A stretch of DNA of 64,000 nt. It comes from Gymnorhina tibicen (taxonomy: Eukaryota; Chordata; Aves; Passeriformes; Artamidae). The stretch spans positions 2,941,377-3,005,376 of the forward strand of contig VXAZ01001058.1 of NCBI GenBank assembly GCA_013399875.1, given 5' to 3'. The position numbers and the translations under genes are program-made. Below are positions 21,901 through 33,354 of the stretch, one piece after another. Position 1 is the stretch's first letter. Every line of letters begins with the position of its first letter. The notes beneath the pieces were generated by a model that was not told the origin of the DNA, searched no databases, and saw nothing but the letters and a program-made list of their open reading frames with translations.

Positions 21901-24900
21901 AAGAACCTCCCCTGAGCACCAGATTGTGCCAAAATGGTGCCTGGGCCAGTAGCCACAGAGGGTTTTTCTGCCTGAAAATCAAACAAGTTAGAAGGAAAAC
22001 CAGTGAGCTTTGCAATAATGCTCTGGCATTAAAGCAATTGAAATCTGAATTTACATGAAATTTTATATTTAATATGAAGAACAAAAGTCATAGAAACAGC
22101 TGGGTTTTGGAGTGTTAAAACATGTTTGTTTAAATGCAGTCACATATTTTGAATAGACTAGGCACAAAACCCCAAACTCCCATCCCCCCAGGGGTTTGTC
22201 CCAGAATAAAGTTAAGGACTGATGAGATGGACTCACCGGCAACCCAAAATGTAAGGATTTGTTCACAGAGTGCTCCAGCAGAACACAGCTGTCGAATATC
22301 TTCTGCTCCAGGATGTACAACCAGCTCTAGCAAGGAAAAAGATCAAAATCTCATTGCAAATAACTGATGGCTGCAGCACTTTCAACTTGGCTTGCTGTTA
22401 CAGAATGCACAAAAAGCTCACTGGAAAGACCAACCACTTGTGGATTGATTCTGACGAAACTTCTACTAAATGCTGCACAGCAAAACACATTAGAAGTGCA
22501 GCTAGGCTGGGATGCTGGTGTGGCACCAGCCAACGCTGGAGGTTCAGTAATGCACAAAAATACAGGGAGCTGTGGAACGCAGCACCTCAGGAGTTTGATA
22601 CCATTGATGTCAATTCATTATAATGTTAATTACAGGGAAAAAAAATAGAGAGAAATCCAAGTCTTTCCCTCCCACTTTGCTTGCTCTAAAGCTGGCTGGT
22701 TACACTTTGAGAATTCAACAGACAGGAAGGAGGAAGCTTGTGAAATAGTTCTTTTAACAACATCTAAGACTAAACTTTGAGCTTACTACTGAGATCTTTG
22801 GGATAGACAATTCGTGCTTAGGAAATTAAACCTGAGCTGCAACAAAACATCCCATAATCCTACAGTTTGTTGCCCTGTGTGCCAGGAGCAATGTCACCCC
22901 ACTAAAGGCCCTGGCTGAGATGCTGCTGTAAGAGAAGTTCTGCAACAGTTCACTGAGCAAAACGACCCAAGCCCCATTTGGACAGAGCTCTTACCAGGCA
23001 GTGCTGCAGGCAGACGTGGTCGTTGGACTCCTGGGCAATCCTGATGGCTTCCTGAAGTGCAAGTTCAGCTTGCTGGCTATGAGCAGACAGAGGGAGAACA
23101 ATTAGTATTCCCACAGTGCTTAAGATACAGCATCCTGATCCAGAGGAATATTGATCTGAGTTATGCATAATGCACTCAGATCTCTGATTTAACAGCCTGT
23201 GTTTTCCTCCCAGCACTCCCAGTGCATTCTGGCTTTGAGGACAATGAGGCTGACAGCATCTGCAAACCAAAATGCAGCTGTAACCCCTACGTGGGCTTTC
23301 AAACCCTGTACGTGCCATGGTGCCAAGTTATTGTTTGAACAGGGGCAGCATTTGGAATCTGCCTGGGTAGAAATTGTTGCTCTCAACTTTGCAGTGTCCT
23401 TCCCCTCTCCAGTCCTTTCACATGCCTCCAGGCAGCAATCAATAAATGCAAACCATAAGTGAAGATGGGTAGGCCAGCTTTATCAACAAAATAAATCCCA
23501 CCCACATGGCATTTTAAATTTTAAAAGCTCAGATGGCTTTTTTTGTTTAATTATTCTTTTGCCAGATCATCAACTCTATGCTGACTTGGGGAAGACCAAC
23601 CACACTTTCTTGAGAATATGGATGAAAACAGGCATTCATGCCCACTGACCCTTCTGAGGTCATGGAAATGTAATTGAACACTTAAAATACCCAGGACACG
23701 GACAAATGTCAACTCTTAGATGGCTCAGTTATTATGGAAACCAAATAAATGTCAAAACAAAAGCGAACCCAAACAAATCAAGACCGCACCACGATCCCAA
23801 CCCAACCGCAGCTGCTGTCAAGTTAAAGCAAGCCCCTGAAGGGATTTTCAGCAGGAAGGGAAGGTCTCTTTGTCAGCACTTTGAGATGCCCCCGGGTGAA
23901 TTCCTTACTAGTGGCCGAAGCGGCAGTGCAGGGCCGCCAGGTTGAGCGCGGCGTAGCGCAGGCTCCGCCCGTAGCCCTCGTCCCCGTTGCTTTTGCTCTC
24001 TGCCCCCGTGAGGATCAGCCGGTCGAAGTAATGCAGGAGGCTGTGTGTGGAACTGAAGACATCTTGCACTCTGAGGCTGTTTAAGTAGCTTAAATAATGC
24101 TGACAAGCGAAGCAAAATCAGCTTTAATTGTACAGATATTAAACCAGAGTTTTGTTTATAACTGAATGTATTTTAGCCCAACACGTGGAACCATGGAATA
24201 CTGCACGGCCGGGGAAGTGTGTGCTGGATCAGAAGTTGCACCAATACTGACCTGACCTGTGCAGAATTTCTGGATAAAAATGGATAATTTCTTGGACAAA
24301 ATTGGTTGCCTGCCCTAACAGGATCTGCCAAATGGTGAAGATTACAAGATCTGGCTGTCAGAATGATCCCAGCCAGTCTGAGATCTCTACAGAGGTGGAA
24401 TCGCTGTATTTATGTGTGAAGCGAGAGTGGGAATGGAGGCAGGACTCCCACAGTGTCTGCACTCAGGAAGACACTAAGAAACATCAGCACTGCTTTCATA
24501 TGCAGATAGAAATGAGATGCTAAAATTATGTATTTTCTTTTTGGCATTGAGACCTGGGCAGGATGATCCTTTATGCTGTGAAGTCCAGCCAGGGACTAAG
24601 GCAGCCCTTTCAAGGATACCCTTCCAAACAGCAGCAAGGAAAATCCTGTCTGCCTCAGCCCAGGGCTGCTGGGTGGAAGAGGTAGAAAGCAAGGCAGGAA
24701 AGAGTTTAACTTAGGGAAGTCGCTCAAGAATAAGCTGTTGAGGGACAAAGCAAGAGCTCACACCACGGGTCTGGAAACTCCCCTCAGTGGGAGTTGTCTA
24801 TGGCTTTCAGTATAAATTGCTATTAAGGACCAGAAGCAAAGTGAACAACAACCAGCAAAATTAACAGATATTGCACTTAATACTGATTTTTAAACTACAG

Positions 24901-27900
24901 GGGTATGAGGCCTGAAATTCCTTAGGAAAATGTGGGTAAAAGAAATAAGTTTTAGATTTAGTTGAACAAGAATGCACTCAGCCCCACCAAAATTAAGAGG
25001 CTTATATCTGTGCATGAAGGGGAAGTACTTTGCTTAATTAAGGTTTCTGTACCTTCAGGAATTTTAGTCTGAATTACTAAACATATACATGCAACTTGCT
25101 CACACTTTTATCATCTACTTATATTTCAATAGAGAATAAATTACTTCCAAATAATCCTATCCTAGAGATAAGAAATCCCTTTACAACCATTCTGGATGAA
25201 GAAAAAGATACTTACTGCTTCAGCAAAGTCTGGATTAAATTTTAACAAGTTGTTCAATTCCTTTTGTAAAGATGCTGGAGCAAGAGCCTTTGTCTCATCA
25301 TTCTTTAGTAAAGAAGCCTGGAATAAAATTTGAACAGTACAAGTAAGATATGTAACTCCATAAGGAGGGTTATAAAAGTATATTGTGATACAGGATTGTC
25401 AGGTTGTTATCTGCTTGGAGAGGACATTACAGAAGATTTTGTAGCAGCTCTGTCTACTATGACAGTGGCAGTTTGATTCTATATTATATTATAGTGTTCA
25501 CTTTCCAGAAATCAGAGAGACAAAGTCAAATAAAACCTTATTCAAATGACTGTTTCAAGGCACTTAAAGAATCCTGGTTAAGTTTCTCTCTGAAGAACGG
25601 ATGCCACACATTGCTCACTGGATTTACATGTATCTTCTCATCCAAAAAAAAACCCTCAGGAAAACAAATACCATAAATCCACAGTTTGCTTTGCAAGCAG
25701 TTCAACTAATAAAAAAATCACAAAAATGCAATAACTAAAATTAGCATTACTGACTATTGAATTACTGACATTTGTGTCCGTGTGTATTTCCGTCCCCTTT
25801 TTTATTTACCAGCTGGAATAACCAACAAAACTGCACATTTCACAGAAATGTGAGGCAAGCAGAGCAGAAGGACCTTCTCAGAACCAATTATCAGCATATG
25901 GTGACATGTCTGGATAAAACACTCATAGCCCCAAGTGCTCATACTGAGCAACAACGTGCAAGATATCAGCAAGTCTCTGCCAGATCAGAGAAAACATCAC
26001 GGCTGACACTGTGGATAAAATTCAAGGTGAAATTCATGTTATGGAACATTTCCTCCACTTTAATGAGAATTAACATACCTGCTGAGAAAGAAAATACTCT
26101 GCTTGTTTCTGGGAAAGAGGCCCACTGCAGGCTATCTCTTCTTCCCTGGTAAGAAACACTCTGGTTAGAAACAGGGGCAAGGAAAGACAACACGGAAATA
26201 CATTTTATCAGACACCCCACACTTTTGCTTTATAAAGTTTTCTGAGATATTATAGCTCAAAGCATGAAAGAACACTGAGAAAATTTAATAAAGAATAAAA
26301 TTTACTACATCAAAGTAAGCAATCCAAATGATTTCACACAGTTCAGCTTCAACCTTGCTCTCGTAGTCAAGAGCAATGTTACCCCCCTAAATACACCCTA
26401 AAAAACCCTAAAGAAAAACAGCAGAGAGAAGATTTGGGGCCGACATATTCAAATGGCTTTGCTCTGTTCTTTCTGTCTTTTGAAGACAGTCCCGAGGAGA
26501 TGAACTGGCACTTTGGCCACTGCTGAAAACAGCTGTTATGCAAGACATTTATTCTGTGGAAAAACAGCAAGTCCAGCACACAGCCAGACCCCAAAAGCTG
26601 CTGTCTGACTCATGCTGCAGCAACTCCTGCCCAAGTTTATACAAATACGGTTTGCAAAGTACATTTTAAACGTGTGGATACATAAAATACTTTCAGGATT
26701 GTTCTTACAGTGGAGCACCTGTTTAGCAGGTGAAAACTCTCGGTATGTGCTTCTCCTTTTTGAGGTAAATGGACACGAGTTCTTTTATTTGGGGAAGGGT
26801 GAAAAGCAAAACAAAACCGCTCAACTTAACTTCTCCTTATTGAGCAATCTTTCCCTGCTGGAAGCAGAAGTGACCCCTCCAACAGTTTTAGCACGTGGCA
26901 ACCACAGAAGTCATTCAGCAGTGGGAAACTGTGGGCACCAACTGCCTTGAGCCTGTGTTTCCCTAAGCGAGGATGAGGATGGGGCACTGCCACCGTCAGG
27001 AGCCACTGACAAATGTCACCACACGGTGGCACCAAGGAAATGAGCGGCCACAAAGCTCAGCCCGGCTGTAGGAGGCTTTAATAAAATAAAAGATTCATTT
27101 CCTTAAGAGGTGGGAAAGACTTTTAACACGAATGTATCACCTTAAAGGCCCGTCAAGTTCTTCTTTCTCCATTTTCCCGTCCAGCTCCTCTGGATTTGTC
27201 AGCTCCATCTCACTCTCATCGGCTCCGTTCTTTTTCTCATCCTTTTGGAAGTACTGCTGGAGGGCTGTGTAAAGTTTATAGACCTGGCTGAAGGAAAGTT
27301 TGTTGTACGCCAGGATCATGTGGCGCAGGAACAGACCTGGAGAGGGAAACACCCGCTGTGAGCACGGTCTGTCAGGCGTTGCTTCAGACAGGAGACTGAA
27401 ATCATGGCCAGCAGCTTCAACAACATCATTTAATTCCTCGTTAAACAGAAATTAATGAGAAATGGAATAGAAATTACTGAGTCTCATCTCAGCCTACCAA
27501 ATGATACAACTCAGTGTTGCAGGGTGTAAATCTGGTCGTAATTTAGCAGCAAATCTCACAGATAAATTGTTAAAATCAGTAACGCAACATGCAAAACTAT
27601 CAGTTAACATGCAACATCCGAGCAAGAGAAAAACGACATTCTGCAATCTTACACCTCCCCAGAAAAACAAAGCTGTATCCTAAGGCAGTCACATCAGTGA
27701 CATCACATCAAAAATAGCTTATGGATAACGATTATTTACCTACTACACTTGTTTTATGAACTTCTGGCTCTGTCCCCGAGAATGAATCTGAAAGGTCGTC
27801 AAAAAATTGTTCCATATCTTTCAGTTCTCCTTCTGCCATAAGTTTTAACCTAAACAGGGGAAGAAAATTACATTTTTAGGGTATTAATATAGACATCAAA

Positions 27901-28791
27901 TAAAATATTCTCCTGCTTCCTGTATAAATGAGTTAAGACAAACAGAACCAAGTGATAACTAATTTCTTGGGCCCAGGACGTTTTCATACTGAGATAAATG
28001 AGATCATATTAAATATTGATAATAAGCCGAATAATAATCAGGTTTGGGCTATTTTTCTTTTTAAACAGGTCTGTATTAAAAGAGACTAATTAGACAAAAT
28101 GGTTATTCTTAAAACAAAGAGGAATCCTTTTTTAAAATATAGAATTTTTGATTGATTAGATTTTGGGAACTGTTGCTGTTCAGTGAGTTATCTGATATGA
28201 CAACAGATCTGTTCGTGCCTTTCAGAACTTAGTTATGACAAGTAAGAAATCTGTCGAAGTAGAGTTTTGGCCCAAATGTATGCTTTTAAAACCTGACATT
28301 TACACGTTTTAGAGCACTTTTCAGCGCTCAGAGCGGACACAAGCAGCGCACAGGAGTCACACAGCGGCCTCGGCGGCTCTTCCCCCGCCCCGCCCGCACG
28401 GACCCGGTGCTCGAGCGCTCCCCGCACCTGATGTGGACGGAGCCGGCCAGGTGCGGGCAGCACTCCTCGATGGCCTTGCGCAGCCGCGACAGCGCCATAT
28501 CCGGACCCTGCGGAGGACAGCGACATGTCGCGACAGGCCGCGACACAACGGGGTCACCCTTCCCCCCTCCCCAGCCCGGGCCCCGACCTGCAGCAGCGGC
28601 AGTAGCAGCCGGTTGAGCCGCCGCCGCTCCAGCAGGCCGAGCTGCGCGCCGGCGCGGCCCAGCTCGCTGAGCAGGACGAGCAGGGCCATCTTGTGCGGGG
28701 TGACCCAGTCGCGGACGCCGAACACGTTCGCGTGCACGACGCCGTTCGTCAGCATCGGGTTGAAGTACAGGCTCTCGTGCACGCTCGCCAT
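15990..28791 (-). CDS. ANAPC5: ANAPC5, anaphase-promoting complex subunit 5 (APC5), complete
   Basis: TPR-containing scaffold subunit of the APC/C ubiquitin ligase, which drives mitotic exit by ubiquitylating cyclins and securin. Seventeen coding exons (minus): 28791-28588, 28507-28428, 27849-27740, 27336-27141, 26145-26079, 25317-25216, 24099-23909, 23076-22995, 22326-22237, 21337-21156, 20702-20567, 20335-20261, 19462-19341, 18223-18116, 17592-17445, 16854-16692, 16338-16124. They sum to 2,271 nt, or 756 aa plus stop, against 755 aa in human. All junctions are GT-AG and keep frame. It begins MASVHESLYFNPM in a strong start context and ends HGVPLINAFK. TPR-like helices such as QQAELALQEAIRIAQESND lie in the middle. 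Introns run from 80 bp to about 1.1 kb, and nothing else was recognised inside them. The last residues differ from the human ending as I recall it (INHL). Confidence 0.98.
16008..16013 (-). terminator. ANAPC5: ANAPC5 polyadenylation signal AATAAA
   Basis: TTTATT on the plus strand gives AATAAA about 110 nt after the ANAPC5 stop in the minus direction. A GT-rich stretch follows, so cleavage is likely near 15,990. Confidence 0.7.
16124..16338 (-). CDS. ANAPC5: ANAPC5 coding exon 17 (C-terminus and stop)
   Basis: 215 bp from LESAILNLNEAKTYFAKVD to HGVPLINAFK with the stop at 16,126-16,124. Confidence 0.97.
16692..16854 (-). CDS. ANAPC5: ANAPC5 coding exon 16
   Basis: 163 bp encoding LILGIPEQALNILHMAIEPV through AKCQVASAASYTPQKKIE; ends one base into an Ala codon. 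Confidence 0.96.
17445..17592 (-). CDS. ANAPC5: ANAPC5 coding exon 15
   Basis: 148 bp encoding VLLSIAELYWRSSCHTIALP through LASETVLNLAFSQ. Confidence 0.97.
18116..18223 (-). CDS. ANAPC5: ANAPC5 coding exon 14
   Basis: 108 bp encoding KAIVLKAQNQMSEAHKLLQK and LLIHCQKIKNTEMVI. Confidence 0.96.
   Translation of the reverse strand, partial: KSHCIESPKSNVRGTQTSAEIVDPLPENQEHRDGD
19341..19462 (-). CDS. ANAPC5: ANAPC5 coding exon 13
   Basis: 122 bp encoding LWMLFDQKIQFERAMNDGR and then ADSLVAGITALNSIEGVY. Donor GTAAGA. Confidence 0.96.
20261..20335 (-). CDS. ANAPC5: ANAPC5 coding exon 12
   Basis: 75 bp, phase 0, encoding GYFAAASEILKHLKERFPPN and SQHAQ. Confidence 0.96.
20567..20702 (-). CDS. ANAPC5: ANAPC5 coding exon 11
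   Basis: 136 bp encoding TMALQQAQTLLSMNSLEAVN to CHLAELHAEQ. A Ser codon is split across the acceptor. Confidence 0.96.
21156..21337 (-). CDS. ANAPC5: ANAPC5 coding exon 10
   Basis: 182 bp from YLASLGIQSLVQQRAFAGK through LLHWKHSLSELIDISIAQK to RLYGR. Confidence 0.97.
22237..22326 (-). CDS. ANAPC5: ANAPC5 coding exon 9
   Basis: 90 bp, phase 0, encoding SWLYILEQKIFDSCVLLEHS and VNKSLHFGLP. Confidence 0.96.
22995..23076 (-). CDS. ANAPC5: ANAPC5 coding exon 8 (TPR-like)
   Basis: 82 bp encoding QQAELALQEAIRIAQESNDH and VCLQHCL, a typical TPR helix pair. Confidence 0.97.
23909..24099 (-). CDS. ANAPC5: ANAPC5 coding exon 7
   Basis: 191 bp from HYLSYLNSLRVQDVFSSTHS to ALNLAALHCRFGH, with the last codon (Tyr) split. 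Includes the HYFDRLILTG segment. Confidence 0.96.
25216..25317 (-). CDS. ANAPC5: ANAPC5 coding exon 6
   Basis: 102 bp, phase 0, encoding ASLLKNDETKALAPASLQKE and LNNLLKFNPDFAEA. Confidence 0.96.
26079..26145 (-). CDS. ANAPC5: ANAPC5 coding exon 5
   Basis: 67 bp encoding EEEIACSGPLSQKQAEYFL followed by SQQ. Reached by joining the AG|G Arg codon to the previous exon; AG and GTATGT borders. Confidence 0.95.
27141..27336 (-). CDS. ANAPC5: ANAPC5 coding exon 4
   Basis: 196 bp from LFLRHMILAYNKLSFSQVYK through an acidic, variable loop (KDEKKNGADESEMELTNPEE) to EELDGPL. Confidence 0.96.
27740..27849 (-). CDS. ANAPC5: ANAPC5 coding exon 3
   Basis: 110 bp encoding LKLMAEGELKDMEQFFDDLS and the following DSFSGTEPEVHKTSVV. 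Donor GTAAAT. Confidence 0.96.
28428..28507 (-). CDS. ANAPC5: ANAPC5 coding exon 2
   Basis: 80 bp encoding GPDMALSRLRKAIEECCPHL and AGSVHI; ends two bases into an Arg codon. Confidence 0.95.
28588..28791 (-). CDS. ANAPC5: ANAPC5 coding exon 1
   Basis: 68 codons from MASVHESLYFNPM to LNRLLLPLLQ, lying in the CpG island. Followed by an 80-bp intron. Confidence 0.97.
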
Positions 28792-29154
28792 GGCGGCGCC
28801 GGGCCGCCCGTCGCCCGGGAAACCGCGCGCGCCCGCCCCGCCGGCCAATCGCCGCCCCCAGCGCCGGCGCGCGGGCGGTGCCGCAGCCAATCGGAGGAGG
28901 GACTGTGCGCCACCACGGAGGGGCCGCCCGGCGCGCCGGGCGCGAGAGAGACGTTCCGGGGAGAGAAGGGTCCGCGCGGGGGCGGGGCTGCTTCCCCCGA
29001 ACTGCCCCGCCCTGCAGGTAGGCCGCGACTGGGGACAGATATGGACAGGCCGCGGCTGGGGACAGCGAGGGGATGGGCTGCTCTTGGGCAGCTGCATCCC
29101 TGAGGAGTTATCTGCTAGATAAAGGAACAGACATTTTCCCTCTGTGCTAGAACT

Positions 29155-29657
29155 GCTGAGGCACCGCAAATCCTGGGGTCAGTTCTGGGCCCCTCAGGCC
29201 AAGAAAGACATTGAGGGGCTGGAGCGTGTCCAGGGAAGGGAACGGAGCTGGGGAAGGGTCTGGAGCCCCAGGAGCGGCTGAGGGAGCTGGGAAAGGGGCT
29301 CAGCCTGGAGAAAAGGAGGCTCAGGGGGGCCCTTGTGGCTCTGCACAAGTCCCTGACAGGAGGGGGCAGCCGGGGGGGGTCGGGCTCTGCTCCCAGGGAA
29401 CAGGGACAGGAGGAGAGGGAATGGCCTCAGGCTGGGCCAGGGGAGGCTCAGGCTGGACATTTTAGGAGAAATTCCTTCACTGAAAGAGTGGTGAAGCACT
29501 GGAAGGGGCTACCCAGGGAAGTGGTGGAGTAACCATCTCTGGAAGTGTCCACAAAACAAGTAGACATGGCACTTGGGATTCGGGCTTGGTGATCGGTCAC
29601 AGGTTGGACTTGATGACCTTGGAAGTCTTTTCCAACTTTAATGATCCTGTGATTAAC
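29155..29657 (+). mobile_element. CR1 LINE fragment
   Basis: Carries CR1 3' landmarks in plus orientation: TGGAGCGTGTCCAGGGAAGG, GAGCGGCTGAGGGAGCTGGG, CAGCCTGGAGAAAAGGAGG, CACTGGAAGGGGCTACCCAG, and a terminal AATGATCCTGTGATT. It lacks the 5' end and an intact reading frame. Confidence 0.93.
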
Positions 29658-30784
29658 AGAGATGGCCACACTTGTACCAGCTGAGGTACAGACGACCACG
29701 GGCAGTGTCTTGGTGGGGTTGCCGATTTTAGGAGCTCTCTAAACACAGACACAGAGTCTGGTTTAAAAAGGAGACGTTGTTTATTGTGCACAGCCTGCAA
29801 AGTGGAGGTTTCTGCAAGTCAAACACACCAAGGGGTAAAAAGTTACATCTTTTATACAGTAAAATTTAGTTGAACCCGCTTATCTAATACATTTTCTCTG
29901 TGCTCTGACAGGAGCATTTCCATGTTACAGAGAACACCACAGAGTGAATTCACTCCTCTCTGGATTTCCTGCAAGTTAATTGTGATGCCGGAAAGATGTT
30001 TCCACATGTAAGTTTTTATTTTCTCAATAACTTGTTAAAGTACTTCATTAAGGCATCATATTCCCAAAGAAAATACTCCAATTATTATAATAGTTCTCAT
30101 TTTTGTAAGTGAGAGCAAAACAAAACTCAATATTATTATACATCTGCATGTCCCCGGGGATTTCCATTGCGCTGCTCCTGATTCATGCCTGGGGGTGGTG
30201 AGAGGAGGAGGAGGAGGCAAATCAAGCGGGGAGTAATTTGCAAGGATACATTTACATTTAAGAAACTTAACATTGTAGCTCGCTGCTGCTGGCATAATTA
30301 ATGATCGTTTCCTCACCCTCAATGAACTCATTGAGCTGCATCTGAATACAGAACGCAGGAAGTAACAGCAGCTATTATGTTATAAAGGTCAATTTGCTGA
30401 CATTTCCTGAAAATAAAGCACTGTGGCCTGGGCGGAAACACGGAACTGGTGGCGTGGCAGGGCAGGGAGGGGAGGGGGATGAGATAAAGGCTGGGCTGCA
30501 GCCGGCCTGTGCAGGACTGAGAGGGGAAAGGAAATGACAAACATCTGGTTCTGATGTTTCTGTGCAACGCTCTGAAGCCAAAGTGTGAACTCTGCTGACA
30601 ATCCTTCAGTGCGTGGTGCAGAGAGAGCATTGAGAATACACTTTTAAAGTGTATTTAAATCAGCTCTCACGCCTAAAAACCAGCCCTCCGAAAAAGCAGT
30701 GAGAGATGACTTTGATTGTATTAAAATCCAAGGTTAGGTAACGCAGTTGAAAAAGTCATCTTTTATCTTACCTAAAATAGGCTG
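29658..30784. other. Spacer between CR1 copies, possible old LTR remnant
   Basis: No gene recognised. The part at about 29,700-29,960 (short inverted motifs around TTTATTGTGCACAG) faintly resembles an LTR but could not be confirmed. Confidence 0.4.
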
Positions 30785-31262
30785 TGCCCAGCAGCGAGGC
30801 CAGAGGGGGCACCAGGATGATCAGAGGGATGGAGGACTTCTCCTGTGGGGAAAGGCTGAGAGAACTGGGATTGTTCAGCCTGGAAAAGAGAAGTCTTGGG
30901 GTGACCTCATTGTGGCCTTCCAGTGCCTGAAGGGGCTGATAAAAATACGGAGAGAAACTATTTACAAGGGATGGAGTGACAGGACAAGGGGGAATGGCTT
31001 CCCACTGACAGAGGGCAGGGATAAATGGGATACTGGGAAGGAATTCCTCCCTGTGAGGGCGGGGAGGCCCTGGCACAGGGTGCCCAGAGCAGCTGTGGCT
31101 GCCTCTGGATCCCTGGCAGTGTCCAAGGCCAGGCTGGACAGGGCTTGGAGCAGCCTGGGGTAGTGGAAGGTGTCCCTGCCTACAGCAGGGGGTTGGAAAT
31201 AAATGATCTTTAGGGTGCCTTCCAACCCAAACCATTCTGATTCTGTGATTCCCTGATTCTTC
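30785..31262 (+). mobile_element. CR1 LINE fragment
   Basis: Contains CACCAGGATGATCAGAGGG, GGTGACCTCATTGTGGCC, GTGTCCAAGGCCAGGCTGGA and the classic tail AACCCAAACCATTCTGATTC with the ATTCTGTG-type octamers that end CR1. 5' truncated, no intact frame. Confidence 0.95.
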
Positions 31263-32799
31263 CTACAGGCATTAACATCCAACCTGAAATCCCCAGATAA
31301 AGCCCAGCGATTAAGTTTGTCTTTTTTAACTTTACTATTAAATTTTGCAGATCGTTAAATTAAAACCAAATTAATATTCCTGGGAAGAATCACTTCTCTA
31401 CCTCTGTCTCTGGCGCTGTGTAAAACCTTGGGGGATTACGGAGCTGCAGCTCTGTTGTCACTTGTTATTTGGTGGCAGGAGGAAATGGGACATCTTGCAG
31501 TAATAGATTTAAATCTTTTAATGCTGCTTTGGCACAGTCCAGAAAGCTCAGCGAGGGCAAGTCTTTTATTAATAGAACCTCTTGAAATGCTCCTTTTCAC
31601 CCACGGAGTAGCTGGCAGAGTTAAAGATCCTCATTTTAAACCCTCGGCGTGGTTACAGTCTGGGCACACGAATGCTGTAAAAGTCATCTCAAATCACATG
31701 TTAAGGACATGATTCATCCAAATCTGCCCAAATTAAGGCAGGAGTGGCAAGTGCAGCTGCCAGCACTGTCACCAGATCTCAGCTCTGTCAGGCCCACGTT
31801 ACTCCCTAAAACATCTGTGTTTGGGAGGATTTCTTGTTAGCAAATCCTTAACAGAGAAAAAGGGAAAACGTTGGGTTTTGCTTGGTTTGGGACAGCTTTT
31901 ACCCCAGTACAGTGATTGCATGGGGAGTTCTCATGTTTTAATGTAATGTTATTAACAAAAATATGTCTATAACTTGGTACTTCAAGGGAAACTCTGAATC
32001 AACAGGGTTTAGATGACCCAGGACTTCTTAAAAACCAAACTGTACTGATATTTTTAAGGTGTCTTAAAGCAATCTCTTGCATGAGAATTGTGAGGAATGT
32101 GCCATTGCAAGCTCCAGTGTTGTGTTCACAAGGCTTTTCCATTTTTTCAGCCGCTTTGACTAAAATGGCAAGCTATTATTGGGGGAAAAAAAGACGTTTT
32201 TTATTAAGTCGTGTACAAGTTCAGAGCATGTCTAAAGCTTGTCAAGGAGCATAAGCATTTCTGAAAAAAGGTGACCTGATTTTGAATGAAAATATGGTGT
32301 CAATGCAAATCCAGAAGTGTGAAGTATCTGCTCTTACTCCTGAAGCTGCCAGGACTGTGCCATTCACGTGCCAATTCCACACAATTTTCTTTTACCCAGT
32401 TCTTGGATGTGATTTGCTCCAAAAATAGATCCTTCCTGCAGAAATTAGCAGATTGCATCCAACCCTTTGTAGGGGTAAATTTGATTTGTGCTCCGTATTT
32501 ATTTTCAGCCACTTTTGTCTGTTCGTCTTTTTGGCAAAGGCCTGCCTTGTTCTTGGCCCTGTGTGCTCTTATGAAAAGCTTTCCTGAAGCCTTGGTCAGG
32601 TTTGTGCTACTGGGGTTTCTTTAATGTAATCTTCTGGTTAAAAGCTTTCAGTTCTTGCAGCCTATGATTATTATTTTATACATATATATCCCACTCACAA
32701 CCTAGAGAAGATAATAATGGCATCTAGGAGCTCGCTGGAAGTGGATTTTTAAGTAATAAATATTTTCTTAAATTTAATGATTCTCACCAAAGGGTTTGG
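31263..32799. other. Spacer upstream of RNF34, nothing recognised
   Basis: AT-rich sequence without a recognisable gene or repeat. Confidence 0.55.
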
Positions 32800-32938
32800 T
32801 AGAATAAAACTGAAAGAAGGTGCGTTTGGGTTAGGTGTTAGGGGGAAATTCTTTACTCAGAAGGTGGGGAGGCCCTGGCACAGGTTGCCCAGAGAAGCTG
32901 TGGCTGCTCTGTCCCTGGAAGTGTCCAAGGCCAGGGAA
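32800..32938 (+). mobile_element. CR1 LINE fragment, short
   Basis: Contains GGTGGGGAGGCCCTGGCACA and GGTTGCCCAGAGAAGCTGTG, typical of the CR1 3' region, in plus orientation. It abuts an oppositely oriented CR1. Confidence 0.88.
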
Positions 32939-32959
32939 TGGGACTGGCTGGGCTCCACA

Positions 32960-33345
32960 GAGAATCCATGACCTCCCCGGGCATTTCCAGTGCTCTGCCA
33001 CCCTTAATGGAAAGTTCTTTCTCATGTTGAGGTGAAACTTCTTGTGTTTTAGTTTATGGCCATTCCTCCTCATCCTGTCACTGGGCGCCACCAAAAAGAG
33101 TCTGGCACCATTCTCCTGGCAGCCCTTGGAGATATTTGTACGGATTGATGCGATCCCCTCTCAGCCTTCTCTTGTGCAGACAGCCCCAGCAGTCTCTCCT
33201 CGTAAGAGAGATGCTCCAGACCCTTCACTGTCCCCGTGCCTTGCGCTGGACCCTCCCAGGAGCTCCTTCCCTCTTGTCCCGAGGAGCCCAGGACTGCACT
33301 CAGCACTCCAGATGTCCCAGGGCCGAGTGGAGGGGCAGGATCACC
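32960..33345 (-). mobile_element. CR1 LINE fragment in opposite orientation
   Basis: Read on the plus strand: CATTCCTCCTCATCCTGTCA, CTGGGCGCCACCAAAAAGAG, GATCCCCTCTCAGCCTTCTC, GAGAGATGCTCCAGACCCTTC. This is the reverse complement of the middle to 3' region of CR1. Confidence 0.92.
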
Positions 33346-33354
33346 TCGGAGTCA

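Larger units (their letters stand above)
28330..29060 (-). promoter_or_regulatory. ANAPC5: CpG island at the ANAPC5 5' end, possibly bidirectional
   Basis: CpG-dense region spanning ANAPC5 exons 1-2 and its upstream flank. Two CCAAT boxes read on the plus strand (28,845-28,849 and 28,887-28,891), which are inverted CCAAT boxes for ANAPC5, a common NF-Y arrangement in cell-cycle genes. A consensus-like plus-strand donor (CTGCAG|GTAGG) sits at 29,017/29,018, so transcription may also start toward RNF34. Confidence 0.75.

Noticed and set aside
28433..29122. 229-codon plus-strand frame opposite ANAPC5 exons 1-2
   Set aside because: Antisense shadow of a CpG-rich exon; Arg/Pro-rich without a recognisable domain.
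29155..31262. Open frames within CR1 fragments
   Set aside because: Short, interrupted by stops and frameshifts, and in the 3' non-coding or terminal part of CR1. Not functional reverse transcriptase.
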